From contig JAUKTV010000019.1 in the NCBI GenBank assembly GCA_030549205.1, positions 186,001-250,000 of the forward strand: a stretch of DNA of 64,000 bases, written 5' to 3'. Shown in pieces: positions 20,612-33,420 of the stretch; the stretch's first letter is position 1, and every line of letters begins with the position of its first letter. This DNA comes from Apiosordaria backusii. Its lineage: Eukaryota > Ascomycota > Sordariomycetes > Sordariales > Lasiosphaeriaceae. The notes beneath the pieces are model-generated. The model worked only from the letters and a program-made list of their open reading frames with translations. It had not been told where the DNA came from and ran no database searches. The position numbers were made by a program, and so were the translations under genes.

Positions 20612-22354
20612 TATTATTATTTATATAATATATTTAATACTTAAAAAGTAGATCTATAGATAAGATAAGGTTAATAGATTAAATAAGAAGTTCTGAATTT
20701 AATTGCAAAGCTCTACCTTTATTAACTTATACACTTAAACTAGAAGCCTTTTACTTACCTTACTTATCTTACCTTCAGTATAAATCCTATACTTACTTAA
20801 ATAAAAAGTTTATAAGCCATAAAGGTCTTTAAAATTTATTACCTTTTTACTATACTTTTTAATACTACTTTAATATTAAGTATTAAATAATAATTACAAT
20901 TATAATGTTATTTACCCTATTATTATAAATAGCTTTAATTATTATATTGTAATTTATTTATTTAGTAATTAAAAAGTTACTATATCTTTTAATTTACTGA
21001 CCTTAAAATCTATTACCGCTATTTAAAATTACTATACTATTAATTTAAGTAATAATTTTATAAAAATATTAAAAATATAAAAAGGTTAATATACTTTTAA
21101 TAATTATAATAACCTTAACCTTACTATCGACTTTATTTTATAAGTACGTTTATAAATTTATAAATATTTACAATTTTCTCTCTATTAATAATTGTTAATA
21201 ATTATAAAATCTTTTTTATTTTATTTTACTATATAGTAATCTTTAATAATTATATAGGTTTTTAATTTTTAATAATTACCAATAGCTGTTAACTTCTTCT
21301 TTATTTATAACCTTATTACCGTTTTTCCCTTTTAAATCTAAAAATAGCTTTTAATAATCTTTAATAATTAAAAGCAACCTTTTATTATAAAAAAAGTAAA
21401 TTTCGTATTTCTAAATAATCTTTAATAAATAAATAAATAAAAGATCTCTATTCTATTAGTTTTCGTTAATTTTATATTATCGAGTTTTTCTTTTATTTTA
21501 TTATATTATATTTATTTAATAATTTATAAAGATATAGTTATATTAAATTTATTTAACTTTAAACTATTTAAATTATTAACTTTACTTTTTTAATTTATAC
21601 TTCTTTTAAATATAATAATCGGTTAATTAACTAACTTTTAAAAAATATTTAACTTTATTTAATAAAAATAAAATAATAAATATAAATAAACCTTATAAAA
21701 CCTCTATTAAAATAAAAGTAAAGCCTTTTTTAACATTATCAGGAAATTATTTAATTTAATTAACCTTTACCGTTATTGTAACTTAATAATTATAGGTTAT
21801 GAATTTTTTAAAGAAGAAATTACTAATAAAAACTATATTAAAGAGTAAAATTAATTTAATAATAATAGAATTAAAGATAATTATATATATTAAGTTTTAT
21901 TAAACTTTAATATAGTACTTAAATTACCGAGTCGATTTAATAAGAATATTAAAACTATTAATTCTTTAACAAAAAAATCAATTATTATATTAATAACCTT
22001 TTTAATAAAACAATTAACTAAATTATTTAATTAATAAATTTAAATAATAAATTTAAGTTTTCTATCAGTTAATACTTTCATAGTTAATTTAAGTTTATAG
22101 TAACTTTTAAAGTTATAATAATTTAAATATTTAAAATATAAAAGAAGCTTAAAAGAAATATTTTAAATATTTAAAGAATAGTAACTGATTATAATACTAC
22201 TATTTATTTTTATATATTTAAAATTAAAAATTATACTATAGTTAAACTTTAAGGTAATATCGATAAAGTATATAAATACTTCAATAGGATTATTAATAAA
22301 TTAAACTCCGAAATTATATAATTTAACTTTAGAGTAAACTTTTATATTAAAAAG

Positions 22355-22498
22355 TGTTAAGATAGGTATCTTACAGGCCTATAGGTATAGACCTATATAG
22401 AGAACAGTATAGAATACTAAAAGCGAAGAGGGTTTTGTCTGCAGTATACAACAGTGGCTAGGCACTAAAGGAAGGTGGATTATAGAGGCAATACCCCT
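22355..22498 (+). repeat. Direct repeat C, copy 1
   Basis: This ~140-bp segment (…GGTATCTTACAGGCCTATAG…) recurs at 23683-23821 with C-to-T and G-to-A differences. The two copies, about 1.3 kb apart in the same orientation, could be fragments of the LTRs of a degraded element. Confidence 0.5.
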
Positions 22499-23682
22499 TA
22501 TTTTAGTAAATTAGGACTTTAGAACGTTTATACTATAGTAGAAAACTACCTTTTAGTAAGCTTAAGTAATAATTAACTTAATTAATAAGCTAAATTATAA
22601 TACTTAAGCTTTAAAGCTTTATAATAAAGGTATTAAACTTAACGTTATATTTAACTACTTTTAATAAACTATCAAATTTAATAGTATAATAAGCTTTATA
22701 GAGTTTATTTTAAAGGATAGCTTAAATAGAGGTATATTAAGTTTGTAATTACTAGAAAAGGATCGTTAAGAAGTCTTTAGCCTTAATAGTAAATAGTAGG
22801 CTTACTTATAGGGTATTTTAAATAGTAAAAAGAAGGAAGGCTTTTAAGTTATCATTTAATAAATTAGTAACTAACTTAGGCTTATTTATAAACTTAAAAA
22901 GGCTTAAAACCTTTATTTAAATAGTAAAGGCTTAATATTAAAAGCGCTAGTTTTTAAAATCTAAAAGCTTTTATTCTTTAATAAAGTAAAGGACCTATTT
23001 ATTAAGATTTTTATTAAAAGTATAGTAGTCTTTTAAGCAGTTTAATTTAAAGAGGGTACTATAATAAGTATAGTAATAAAGGCCAATAGACTTATATAAA
23101 TTAAAGTAACTGAAGATAAAGATAGTATAGATAAGTTTATAGAAGGTTTAAAAGAAGGTTTAGAAGGGCTTAAAGTAATATATTTTAATAAAAGGTAAAT
23201 GTTAAAATTGTCAATATAGGTATTAATTCGGTTAATTTTAACATTTAAAGTTTTAATTTAATTAATAAGACCTACTATAATAGCCTTAATCCTATTATTA
23301 AAGGTAACTATAAAGTTATTTTATAGTTATTAAAAGTACTAAGTAAAGTTAAGGCCTTTAAAAAGGTTAGAAGTCGATAAAAGACTAAAGGTTTTTAAAG
23401 CTTTAAGGCTTATAAAGGGGTTATATATATCTTTATTTTCTATAGTAAAGGAGGTTAAAGGCTTAAAAGGAAAGTAAAAGCATTATTAAAAGTACTAGAA
23501 TGCTATTTTTTAGGTCTTTAATTCTTAAAAGGAAAGTAAAAGTACTGTTAGAAATATTAGAACGTTGTTTTTTAAGTCTTTAGTAATTTAAAATAAATAG
23601 GATTTATAGGATAAGTATTATTATAAAGGCTGTAAAATAAAGAAATTTATTTAGATAATATAAGCCTAAGCTTATAATTTAT

Positions 23683-23821
23683 TAAAATAGGTATTTTATA
23701 GGCCTATAAATATAGACCTATATAGGAAATGGTATAGAATATTAAAAGTAAAGAGAGTTTTATTTATAGTATATAATAGTAGCTAGGTATTAAAGGAAGG
23801 TAGATTATAAAGGCAATATCC
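23683..23821 (+). repeat. Direct repeat C, copy 2
   Basis: This matches 22355-22498 with transitions typical of RIP; this copy is the more mutated (GGTATTTTATAGGCCTATAA). Nothing coding is readable between the copies. Confidence 0.5.
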
Positions 23822-24185
23822 TATAATATATAGAAGGTAAATACTATAATATAGACTTATAAAGTACTATAAGATATAGTAAATTAATATATTGAATTAA
23901 CTTATTAACTAGGAAAATATTATAGTAAATAATTATAAAGGATAAAACCTATTATAGGTCTTTAGCCTTATATTACTTTTTAAACTTTTCTTTATTTTAA
24001 AGCTTAAATGTCTATTAAGTCTATTAACTATAGAGCTTAAATGCCTGTTAAGTTTATTAACTATAAGGCTTAAATATCTATTAAGTCTATTAGTTATAAA
24101 CTTAATTAGTTAGCTAAGTCTAACTATTAAGTACGTTAACTAAAAGCTATTTATAAGGTATAGGGTATTAATATTTTACTATTAT

Positions 24186-24345
24186 AATATACTAACTGTC
24201 CGGGGCTTCGGGCTGCTTTAGGGGTCCGAAGACTACTGCAATTGCTATAGTAGAGTGTTAGTAAGCGCTGTGATTTTAAGCTATTGGTTATTATTAGCCC
24301 TGTAGGTTATAGGCCAAAATACACTGTAAAGTCCATAACTAAGTG
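24186..24345. other. GC-richer islet in AT-rich block 1
   Basis: About 160 bp starting near CTGTCCGGGGCTTCGGG keep a normal composition while both flanks are AT-saturated. It could be the tail of a less mutated repeat or a younger insertion. No target duplication or frame was found. Confidence 0.4.
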
Positions 24346-24744
24346 CTATATTTTAATAAAAAGTATATTACTATAAACTTTAAAATAGTTAATTATAAGT
24401 ATATATTTAGTTATTTAAAAAATATTTAATAATAATAAATAGTTTTAAAGACTAATATTAATAACTTTTAAAATTAAGTAAATAAAATTAAAGTTATTAA
24501 TATAGAGTAGATTAATATTACTATTTAAATTATTAATTTAATTACTATTATATTAACGGAAAATGCTATATATATAGGCGATTTTAATAAAAAATATATT
24601 TATTAGATTGTAAAGTAAGATAAGATAATAAAGGGATTAGAAAATATATATAAAAATATTATTAATTTATAAAAAAAAAAGTTAATTTTATAAAGTTTAA
24701 CTTAATCTTATAAAGTAAAAATTCACTATATTGTATTATATTTC

Positions 24745-25715
24745 GTCTTTCTAAAAAGTAGAGCTTCTAAAAAAAAAAAATTTCTTTTATAACGCTATAC
24801 CTGGCGTTAGTTCTCTTTACAATTAATCTAGTATACCACTTAAACTGCCTGGGGCTACCGTTATAGTTATATAACTATTATATACTTATTATATACTTAT
24901 TATATAGCTAAATCTTCTACTGTTGAGTTTAATAATAAGCTTATATAATAACATTGTAGTTAAACCTTTTAAATACCTCCTTTATTATTGAATTGCTTAT
25001 AACTATACTGATAACTCCTTTACTAGTCTATACTAAGGTTAAATACTAGTACCTATATAAAGTTAAAAAGGATCCTATTTACTTTTCTTTCTCTTTTATA
25101 TTACTTACTCTATTACTTTCCTATATTACCTACTATATTACTTTCCTATATTACTTACTATATTAAGACTTAATCGATTGTAATATTAAGTATAGGTCTG
25201 TCCTATATAATTTAATAATTGAAAGATAGTATTAATATAATAGTAGTATATAATTATACCGAAAGCCTATAAATATAAGATCTTAAGATTAGATTATTAT
25301 AAATACTTTGAATTGGCCGATATAATAATGGCTATACTAAAGAAAGACAGTAAAAAGTAGAAAAATATAAGCGTTGCTTATATTCGAATATATACTATAT
25401 ATACCATTACTACTTTATTTATTAACCAATATACTAGACTCTATTAATTTAGATAGGATTTAATCGATTTTAATATAGACTAGTAGATTAAAGAAGATAA
25501 TATAGAGACTTAAGATAAAGCCTTTAAATAGAAGGATAAGGTAGAAGGATGGTTAGCGAAGTTAATATCGATTGCAAGTATAATAGTGAAGGCTAAGACG
25601 CTTTAATAAGTAGCTAGTTTAATAATATACTAAATAATTTAAAGATACTGTTTACTATTATATTAATCGTAAGCATCTGTGTATTACGTCTTATATATAT
25701 ACTACCGAACCTTAA
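24745..25715 (+). repeat. Dispersed repeat B, copy 2 (left arm of a large inverted repeat)
   Basis: This ~970-bp unit resembles 19637-20611 and faces an inverted copy at 26914-27888. The start shows AAAAGTAGAGCTTCTAAAAA followed by the CGCTATACCTGGCGTT block; the end is CCGAACCTTAAG. Confidence 0.75.
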
Positions 25716-26230
25716 GCTATATTGTATTATTAAGTTTAGCTTAAATTAAGAATTTAATTATTTATTAATTAATAATAATAATTTATTTATTCTTTATAAA
25801 AATATATTAAATACTTTTAATAACTTTAATAATAATAATAATAAATTAAATAATAAAAATAATATCTATTATTTTTTAAAAGATCCTTTTAAGCTTTTAA
25901 AATAAAGTAAAGATTTGGATAATCGTAATTATGGTTATTATGATATAGAAATTACTAATTTTATAATTATTAATTTCCTTAATAATATTAAAATAAAATA
26001 AAAAATACAAGCCTATTTTAACTTAATTATAAAAACCTTAATAATATAGGTATAGTATTAAAAAGTAAGACAGTTATTTTTATAAATATCTTTTATTTTA
26101 TTAATTATAAATTTTTTTTTAAAGAAAAAGGAGATTTATAAATTTATTAAATAGTAAATTGTTTCTTTTTTTTTAATAAATTTTAACAAATATAATAGTA
26201 TTTTAATAGAATAATAAAATATTTAATATT

Positions 26231-26295
26231 ACCAACGCCGGGTGTAACGTTGTAAAAGAATTCTTTTTTTAGAAGCTCTACTTCTCAGAAAGACA
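26231..26295 (-). repeat. Repeat B terminal fragment
   Basis: About 65 bp match the first bases of repeat B in reverse orientation (ACCAACGCCGGGTGTAACG … CTCAGAAAGACA). It lies between the two arms of the inverted pair. Confidence 0.6.
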
Positions 26296-26913
26296 AAATA
26301 TTTAATATTTTATATAAGGATATATATTAAAAGAGACTATAAGTTATATTAATAGTATTAAAAATATAATTTACGTTTAATTTAATTACTATTATTAAAT
26401 TATTTTATACTGAATCTTTTATCTTTAAAGATATTATCTATAATAAATAGGCTTTATTTTAATTTATTTAAAAATATTATATTATATTTAAATTATCAGT
26501 ACTATTTTTAATAATAATATTAATTAATTTAAAGTTATAATATTGATTTAGTTTTTAATTTATATTTAGATTAAATAGTATTTATTTGCTTTATTATATT
26601 ATAAAGAATTAAATAATTATATATTCAAAGTTAAAGATATAAAAGCAATATTATGAATTATAGCCTTTAACTGTTATCTTTATATTATTATAAAGAAATA
26701 TTTTAATAATATTCCTATTTAGTAATCCTATAATGATATATAAAACTTTAATTATTAAATTCTTTTTTTGTATCTTTTTTAATACTTTTTTTATAATAAA
26801 AATAAATATCAGAAATTATATAATGATAAAGATAGAAATCTTTATAATAATAAAAAAAAAGTTATTCTTATAACTTTAATCGAAATTAAGTATAAGATTA
26901 TAATTAAATTTAT

Positions 26914-27888
26914 CTTAAGGTTCAGTGGTATATATATAAGATATAATATATAGATGCTTATAATTAATACAATAGTAAATAGTATCTTTAAGTTATTTAG
27001 TATACTATTAAATTAACTACCTATTAAAGCATCTTAGCCTTTACTATTATATTTACAATCGATATTAACTTCACTAACTATCCTTTTACCTTATCTTTCT
27101 ATTTAAAGGCTTTATCTTAAGTTTCTATATTATCTTTTTTAATTTACCAGTTTATATCGAGATCGATTAAATCCTATTTAAATTAATAGAGTTTAGTATA
27201 TTGGTTGATAAATAAAGTAGCAATGGTATATATAATATACGTTTAAGTATAGGCAATGTTTATATTCTTTTACTTTTTACTATCTTTCTTTAGTATAGCC
27301 ATTATTATATCGGCTAATTTAAGATACTTATAGTAATTTAGCCTTAGAATTTTATATTTATAGGCTTTTAGTATAATTGTATACTACTATTATATTAATA
27401 CTATCTTTTAGTTGTTAAATTATATAGGATAAACTTATATTTAATACTATAATCGATTAAGTCTTAATATAGTAGGTAATATAGGAAAAGAATATAATAG
27501 GTAATATAAGAAAGTAATATAGTAGGTAATATAGAAGAAGAAGAAAAAAAGTAGTAAATAGGATCCTTTTTAACCTTATATAGACGTTAGTGCTTAGCCT
27601 TAGTATAGGCTGGCGAAGGAGTTATCGGCGTAGTTATAAGTAATTCGGTAGTAAAGGAGGTGTTTAGAAGGTTTGGCTATAATATTATTATATAAGCTTA
27701 TTATTAAACTTAACGGTAGAAGGTTTAGCTATATAATAAGTATATAACAAGTATATAATAGTTATATAACTATGACGGTAGCCCTAGGCAGTTTAAATAG
27801 TATACTAGATTAACTGTAAAGAGAACTAACGCTAGGTATAGCGTTATAAAGAAATTTCTTTTTAAAAGCTCCACTTCTTAAAGAGACA
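26914..27888 (-). repeat. Dispersed repeat B, inverted copy
   Basis: It begins CTTAAGGTTCAGTGG and ends AAAGAGACA, the reverse complement of the unit's two ends. With 24745-25715 it forms a ~970-bp inverted repeat around a ~1.2-kb spacer. Confidence 0.75.
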
Positions 27889-27898
27889 ATAATTAAAT

Positions 27899-27952
27899 TT
27901 ATAATTATAATTATAATTATAATTATAATTATAATTATAATTATAATTATAG
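27899..27952. repeat. TAATTA hexamer microsatellite
   Basis: An uninterrupted run of the TAATTA/AATTAT unit lies directly next to the end of the inverted repeat B copy, followed by a short duplicated GTTTTAATAGAATT motif. Confidence 0.85.
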
Positions 27953-28526
27953 TTTTAATAGAATTATAGTTTTAATAGAATTAAGTTAAATTAGAACAAT
28001 TAAAATAAATAAAATAAAAAAGTTAAATTAAGTTTATTAAGTAAAGGATATTGAAAGTAAAATCAAAATTAACGTTAAAAGTAAATTTAATAATAATTAT
28101 TATAATACTGAGGTTAAAATATTTTACTTTATTTTTAATATTAATAAGTTTTATATTAAATATGATTAGTAGCTTTTTACTATAAAAAAGACTTTTAATT
28201 ATTATAAATAATACTATAGTATATTGGAAGTTTATATTAAATTATTTTGTAAATATTTAAAGAATATTGAAAAATATACTTATAGTTATTATTACGATAT
28301 TTTTAAATTTTATAATATATTATTTAAGTACTTTAAAGTTTATAAGAATATAGTTAAAGGCTTTATTTATTTTACTGTAATTAACTTTAAAATCGATAAC
28401 CTTTTTTTAATTTATTAAAATACCCTTTGACTTTTAAGTAAATTTAAAATTAAAGAAACGCTATTATTTAATATTAAAGAAAATAATTAAAATCCTAATT
28501 TTAATTTTATTTATTTATATATATAT

Positions 28527-29797
28527 CTCTTTAAGAAGTGGAGCTTCTAAAAAAAACATTCTTTTACAACGCTATACCCGGCATTGGTTTTCTTTATAGT
28601 TGATTTGGTATGCCACTTAAACTGCTTGGGGTTACCGTTATAGTTATATAGCTATTATATGCTTATTACATGCTTACTATATAGCTGAACCTTCTACCGT
28701 CGAGTTTAACAATAAACTTATATAATAATATTATAGCCAAACCTTTTAAACGCCTCCTTTATACTAAATTGCTTATGACTGCGCCGATAACTTCCTTACT
28801 AGCCTATATTAAAGCTAGATACTAGCGTTTATATAAGGTTAAAAAGGATCCTATTTACTACTTTTCTTCTTTCTCTTTTATACCTACTATATTACTTTTC
28901 TATATTACCTACTACATTCTTGTCACAATCGTTGATGAAGAACTAACGCACGGAGCGCGGGCCGCTCCTAGCCAATCATTATGGACCAATCGGGAGTGGA
29001 GCGACGGGCTCACGGTGATCCCGGTGAGCAGGGCGACAGGATCACGGTGAGCGTAGTGAGCCACAGGAAGGAAAGGCGATCCAGATCACCTATAGGGAAC
29101 GTGATCCAGGTGATCCATGGGTCTATATATACGGAGGAACTAGATAGCTTGTAGATAGTTCCGCAGTATGCAATCACAGCTTGTATCCACGGTATCTTGT
29201 GTTTACATTGAGACATCTTGTTGTGCACTGTTTAGCTGCACCGAACCATTATTATCAGAAGTTACCTTCAACTGTGTATCCCTTTCAGAGGTTCTGATCA
29301 GGGGTTCGTCACAATTCTTCTCTTACATTACCTACTATATTAAGACTTAATTAACTACTTGCAGTATTAAGTATAGATCTGTCCTATATAACTTAACGAC
29401 TAAGAGATAGTATTAATATAATAGTAGTATATAATCTACTATACCGAAAGCCTATAAGTATAAGATCCTGAGGTTAGATAATAGCAGTTACTTTAAATTT
29501 GCTAACATTATAATAGCTATACCGAAAAAAGATAGTAAAAAGTAAAATAAAAGCCTTTCCTTTATTTAAAAGTTAAATATATATACTTTCGATACTTTAT
29601 TTTCTAAACAATATATTAAACTTTGTCGATTTAGATAGGATTTAATCGATTTTAAGGCAGACTGGTAGATTAATAATAAACGGAATTGAAATAAAGCATT
29701 TGAATAGAAGGATAAGGTAAAAGTATAGTTAGAGATATTAATTATTATTGTAGAAGTAATAGTAAAGGATAAGACAGCCTAATAGGTAGCTAGTTAA
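28527..29797 (+). repeat. Repeat B copy interrupted by a solo LTR
   Basis: The left part (28527-28920) and right part (29314-29797) join as one repeat B unit when the solo LTR at 28921-29313 and one copy of its target duplication are removed. The copy is cut short at its right end, where the next copy starts. Confidence 0.7.
28921..29313 (+). mobile_element. Solo LTR of the chromovirus family, not RIP-mutated
   Basis: These 393 bp start TGTCACAATCG and end GGGGTTCGTCACA, flanked by a perfect 5-bp duplication ATTCT (28916-28920 and 29314-29318). The right ~210 bp, from the TATATATA box onward, is nearly identical to the LTRs at 55235 and 62142. The left part (U3) is different: GATCAC/GTGATC-rich instead of CTGAGC-rich. 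It sits in mutated repeat B DNA yet has normal composition, so it was inserted after RIP of its target or is too short to be recognised. It is the product of LTR-LTR recombination. Confidence 0.93.
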
Positions 29798-30747
29798 TGT
29801 CTCTTTAAGAAGTGGAGCTTTTAAAAAAAAAATTTCTTTTATAACGCTATATCCGGCATTAGTTCTCTTTACAGTTAATCTAGTATACTACTTAAACTGC
29901 CTGGAGCTACCGTTATAGTTACGTAATTATTATATACTTGTTATATACTTATTATATAGCTAAACCTTTTACTGTTGAGTTTAATAATAAGCTTATATAA
30001 TAATATTATAGCTAAACCTTCTAAATGCCTCCTCTACTATTAAATTACTTATGACTGTACCGATAACTCCTTTACTAGCTTATACTAAGGCTAAGTACTA
30101 GCGCCTATATAAGGTTAAAAAGGATCCTATTTACTGCTTTTTTTTACCTTTCCTTTCCTACATTACTTACTATATTCTTCTCTTACATTACCTACTATAT
30201 TAAGACTTAACTGATTATAGTATTAAGTATAGGTCTGTCTTATATAACTTAATAACTAAAAGATAGTATTGATATAATACTAGTATATAATTATACCGAA
30301 AGCCTATAAGTATAGAATCTTAATATAGGATAGTAATAAAGTTAAATTGGCTAATATAATAATGGCTGTACTGAAAAAAGATAGTAAGGAGCGAAATATA
30401 GGCTTTACTTACGCTTAGAATTTAGCTATATATAAGCTCGATACTTTATTTATCGAATAATATACCGAACTCTATCGATTTAAATAGGAGTTAATTAAGT
30501 TCAATCGAAAATTATAGATTGATAATAATAATACGAGGACTTAGAATAAAGCATTTGTATAAAAGGATAAGGTAGAAGGATAGTTAGTAAAGCTAATATC
30601 GATTATAGGTATAATAGTAAAGGCTAAAATGCCTTAATAGGTAGCTAGTTTAATAGTATACTAAATAACTTAAAGATACTGTTTACTATTGTATTGATCG
30701 TAAGCATCTGTATGTTATGTTTTGTGTATATACCACTGAACCTTAAG
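29798..30747 (+). repeat. Dispersed repeat B, copy 5
   Basis: It starts TGTCTCTTTAAGAAGTGGAG and ends CCACTGAACCTTAAG. It is among the better preserved copies and is followed at once by a second copy of its last ~106 bp. Confidence 0.75.
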
Positions 30748-30853
30748 AGGTAGCCAGTTAAATACCTATACTAAATAACCTGAAGATACTGCTGTTATGT
30801 TGATTGTAAGCATCTGTGTGTTACGTCTTGTGTATATACCACCGAACCTTAAG
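30748..30853 (+). repeat. Tandem duplication of the repeat B right end
   Basis: This repeats 30639-30747 (AGGTAGCCAGTTAAATACC … CCGAACCTTAAG) directly after the full copy, with small indels. It may be a truncated tandem unit. Confidence 0.65.
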
Positions 30854-32216
30854 TTATTTATATATATTAGTTAAATTTAAAATTAATAATAAAGATTTAA
30901 AAATTTACTTTAACCTTAATATAGGTAAAATTATTATTAAGTAAATTATTTTTAATATATTTAAATATATTATTGAAAAGTAAAGAGGTAAAGTTAAAGG
31001 TATTAATAGTAAATTACTTTAATTTAATAAATAGGTAAAGTTTTATCTTTATTTTTTAAGATATAACCTTTAAAGAAATCTAACCTTAATAAAGTTTATT
31101 AAAGGTAATTAAGTTATTAAAGACTTTATATTTAATTTTTTATTTAATAATAACTTTATAGTCTTATATAATATAAAAATTAATTATAATAATTAAAAAA
31201 CTTACTTATATTTAATAAAATATTATATTAAATTTACGGTTTATATTACTTTTAAATCCTATTATAAAAAGTTAAAAATAATATAAAAAATTACTTTTAT
31301 ATTTAATTAATAAGCCTTTATTTTTAATAAATATAAGCCTTTTCTTATAGATTATACTTTCAATCTCGATTTAAAGTACTTTACTATTATATCTTCTTTT
31401 CTTAATATTTATATATTTAAAGTGATCTTTATTAAAAATAATACTAAAGGTATTTTTATTATTTTTAAATATTATAAAGTCGGAGTTATTAAAGAATATT
31501 AAAATAGTAAATACTTTATTATATTTTAAAATAAAGGTTTAAAAGTTTCAACTATTACTGTTAATATTATTAAAGTTACTTTAATTACTATAAAGGAAGG
31601 ATTATTATTAATAATTACCTTTATAATTATAGTAAATACTATTAATTTTAATATAGTTTAATTTATAACTTAACTATAAGGTCTTTTAATTATAAATACT
31701 TAAATTTTAATTACTTTAATAATTAAGGAAATTCTTTATAAATTATTTATTAAAGGAGTAATTAATATTTCAGTATTTATTAAGTTATTTAAACCGTTTA
31801 ATAATTTGACTTTTAAAATTACTTAAAAAATATTAACTATTATACTTACTTAAAATACCTTTAAAATTAATATTATCCTTTAAATTTTAATTTTAACTTT
31901 TAATTTAAACTTAATTTTTTAAACTATATAATTTAAATAAGTAAAAAAGCTTAATTTTAATAATGCCCTTATAACTACCATTAAAAAGATTTCTAATTTA
32001 AAAATTAAAATAGATAAAAAGTATATTAAGATTATTATTAAAGAGGAAGTATATATATATATTATTAATAAAGATTTTACTATAAAAGTGATTAAAGTAA
32101 TTAAAGAAAAGCCTACTTTATAAATAAATAAAGGTTTAATTAATATATTAAAAGAAAATATAATGTAAATACCTTTAATTAAAAGATAGTAGATTTAATA
32201 TTAAATAAAGGCTCGA

Positions 32217-32990
32217 TCCTTTCTGTTAAATAAAAAAGATAAAGAGGTCTTTAATAATATTTATAAATACCTATACGATTAAAATTAAATAGTATTTTCT
32301 ATAAGGTCTATATCTTTTATATATTTAATCTTTATTATTTAGAAAATACTATATAATATTATAAAAAGTAAATAATAATTGATTTCTATACTTTAAATTA
32401 AATTTCCATTTTTAATAATTATCTTTTTCCTCTACAATCGAATATTATAGTAATTATAAAAGGGAAGAAATTTATTTTAATAATTGATATTACTTTATTT
32501 TTCTACCAATTTAGTATATTCTTACCATATTAAAATTAGTTAATATTAATTAATTTAAAAAGTGCAGAGGAACTTAAAATAGTATTAATAAGATATTACA
32601 TATCTTAATATATATATAGAAGTTTATAAATATACTATTAAAGAAGTATAACTATTATTATAAAGCTTTTATTAATAATATTATAATTTTCTTTAATTTA
32701 ATTAAAAATTATATTAAATATTTATATATGGTTTTTAAACTTTTCCTTAATAAAAATATCGTACTTTTACTAATTAAGTCATAGTTAGGATACTTTAATA
32801 TCGAATTCTTTAGCTTTTATATTAATACTTTAAGTTTTATTAATATTTATAATAAAATTACCGCTTTTTATTAATTAGTATTTTTAAAAAACCTTAAAGC
32901 TTTTAAATAATATATTAAAAGATTAAGATTTTTAAAGTATTTAATTTTATATTATATTAAATTAATTAAACTTCTATAATAATAAAAGGT
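32217..32990 (+). pseudogene. RIP-mutated reverse transcriptase relic
   Basis: With stops ignored, one plus frame reads as a retrotransposon RT: a stretch ending FINNIIIFF stands where Y[IV]DD-I-IFS is expected (GAT-to-AAT is the G-to-A change of RIP). LGYFNIEFFSFYINTL and LKAFK.YIKRLRFLKYLI follow in the order seen in fungal Ty3/Gypsy-like RTs (connection domain after the catalytic motif). It has many TAA/TAG stops and is not functional. It is a different lineage from the relic at 50450-54010. Confidence 0.6.
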
Positions 32991-33174
32991 TAAATTATTA
33001 ATTATAGAATATAAATTTAATTAAATTATACTAAATAACCTATAAAAATAAGCTGGTTATTACTTTCGGTTTACGTTTAAACTTACTTACACTAAGCTTA
33101 AGTCTTTTTATATTATTTAAAAGGCTATATATAATGATTTTACTATTCTCTTCTATTTCGATACTGCTAACGGC

Positions 33175-33420
33175 TGCATAGGCTGCTAATAACAAAGACG
33201 ACGGTGCTCGCCAGAGCCGGCTTCGAAATCCTCCCGCACCACCACGCTCCGTCCTCCTGCCAGCGCACCTTCAACGTCTTCCCGTACCCCGTACTCGTCA
33301 TCAGCGTAGCCGTTGTCGCCGTCGGCTTCAACTTACACCGCGCCTACTGTCGTAGTATCGTCATCATAGAAGGTTATAGCCGCACCTTTACTATAGGACA
33401 GATAACGTAGAGGCTGGCAT
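33175..33420. other. GC-rich islet in AT-rich block 1
   Basis: About 245 bp are CG-rich (for example CTCCCGCACCACCACGCTCC) between AT-saturated flanks. Both strands are partly open; the longest frame (33204-33410, +) begins with GTG, not ATG. It may be a captured gene fragment or single-copy DNA spared from RIP. No domain is recognised. Confidence 0.5.

Noticed and set aside
28224..28418. 64-codon ATG frame in AT-rich DNA
   Set aside because: Phe/Tyr/Ile/Lys-only composition produced by AT saturation.
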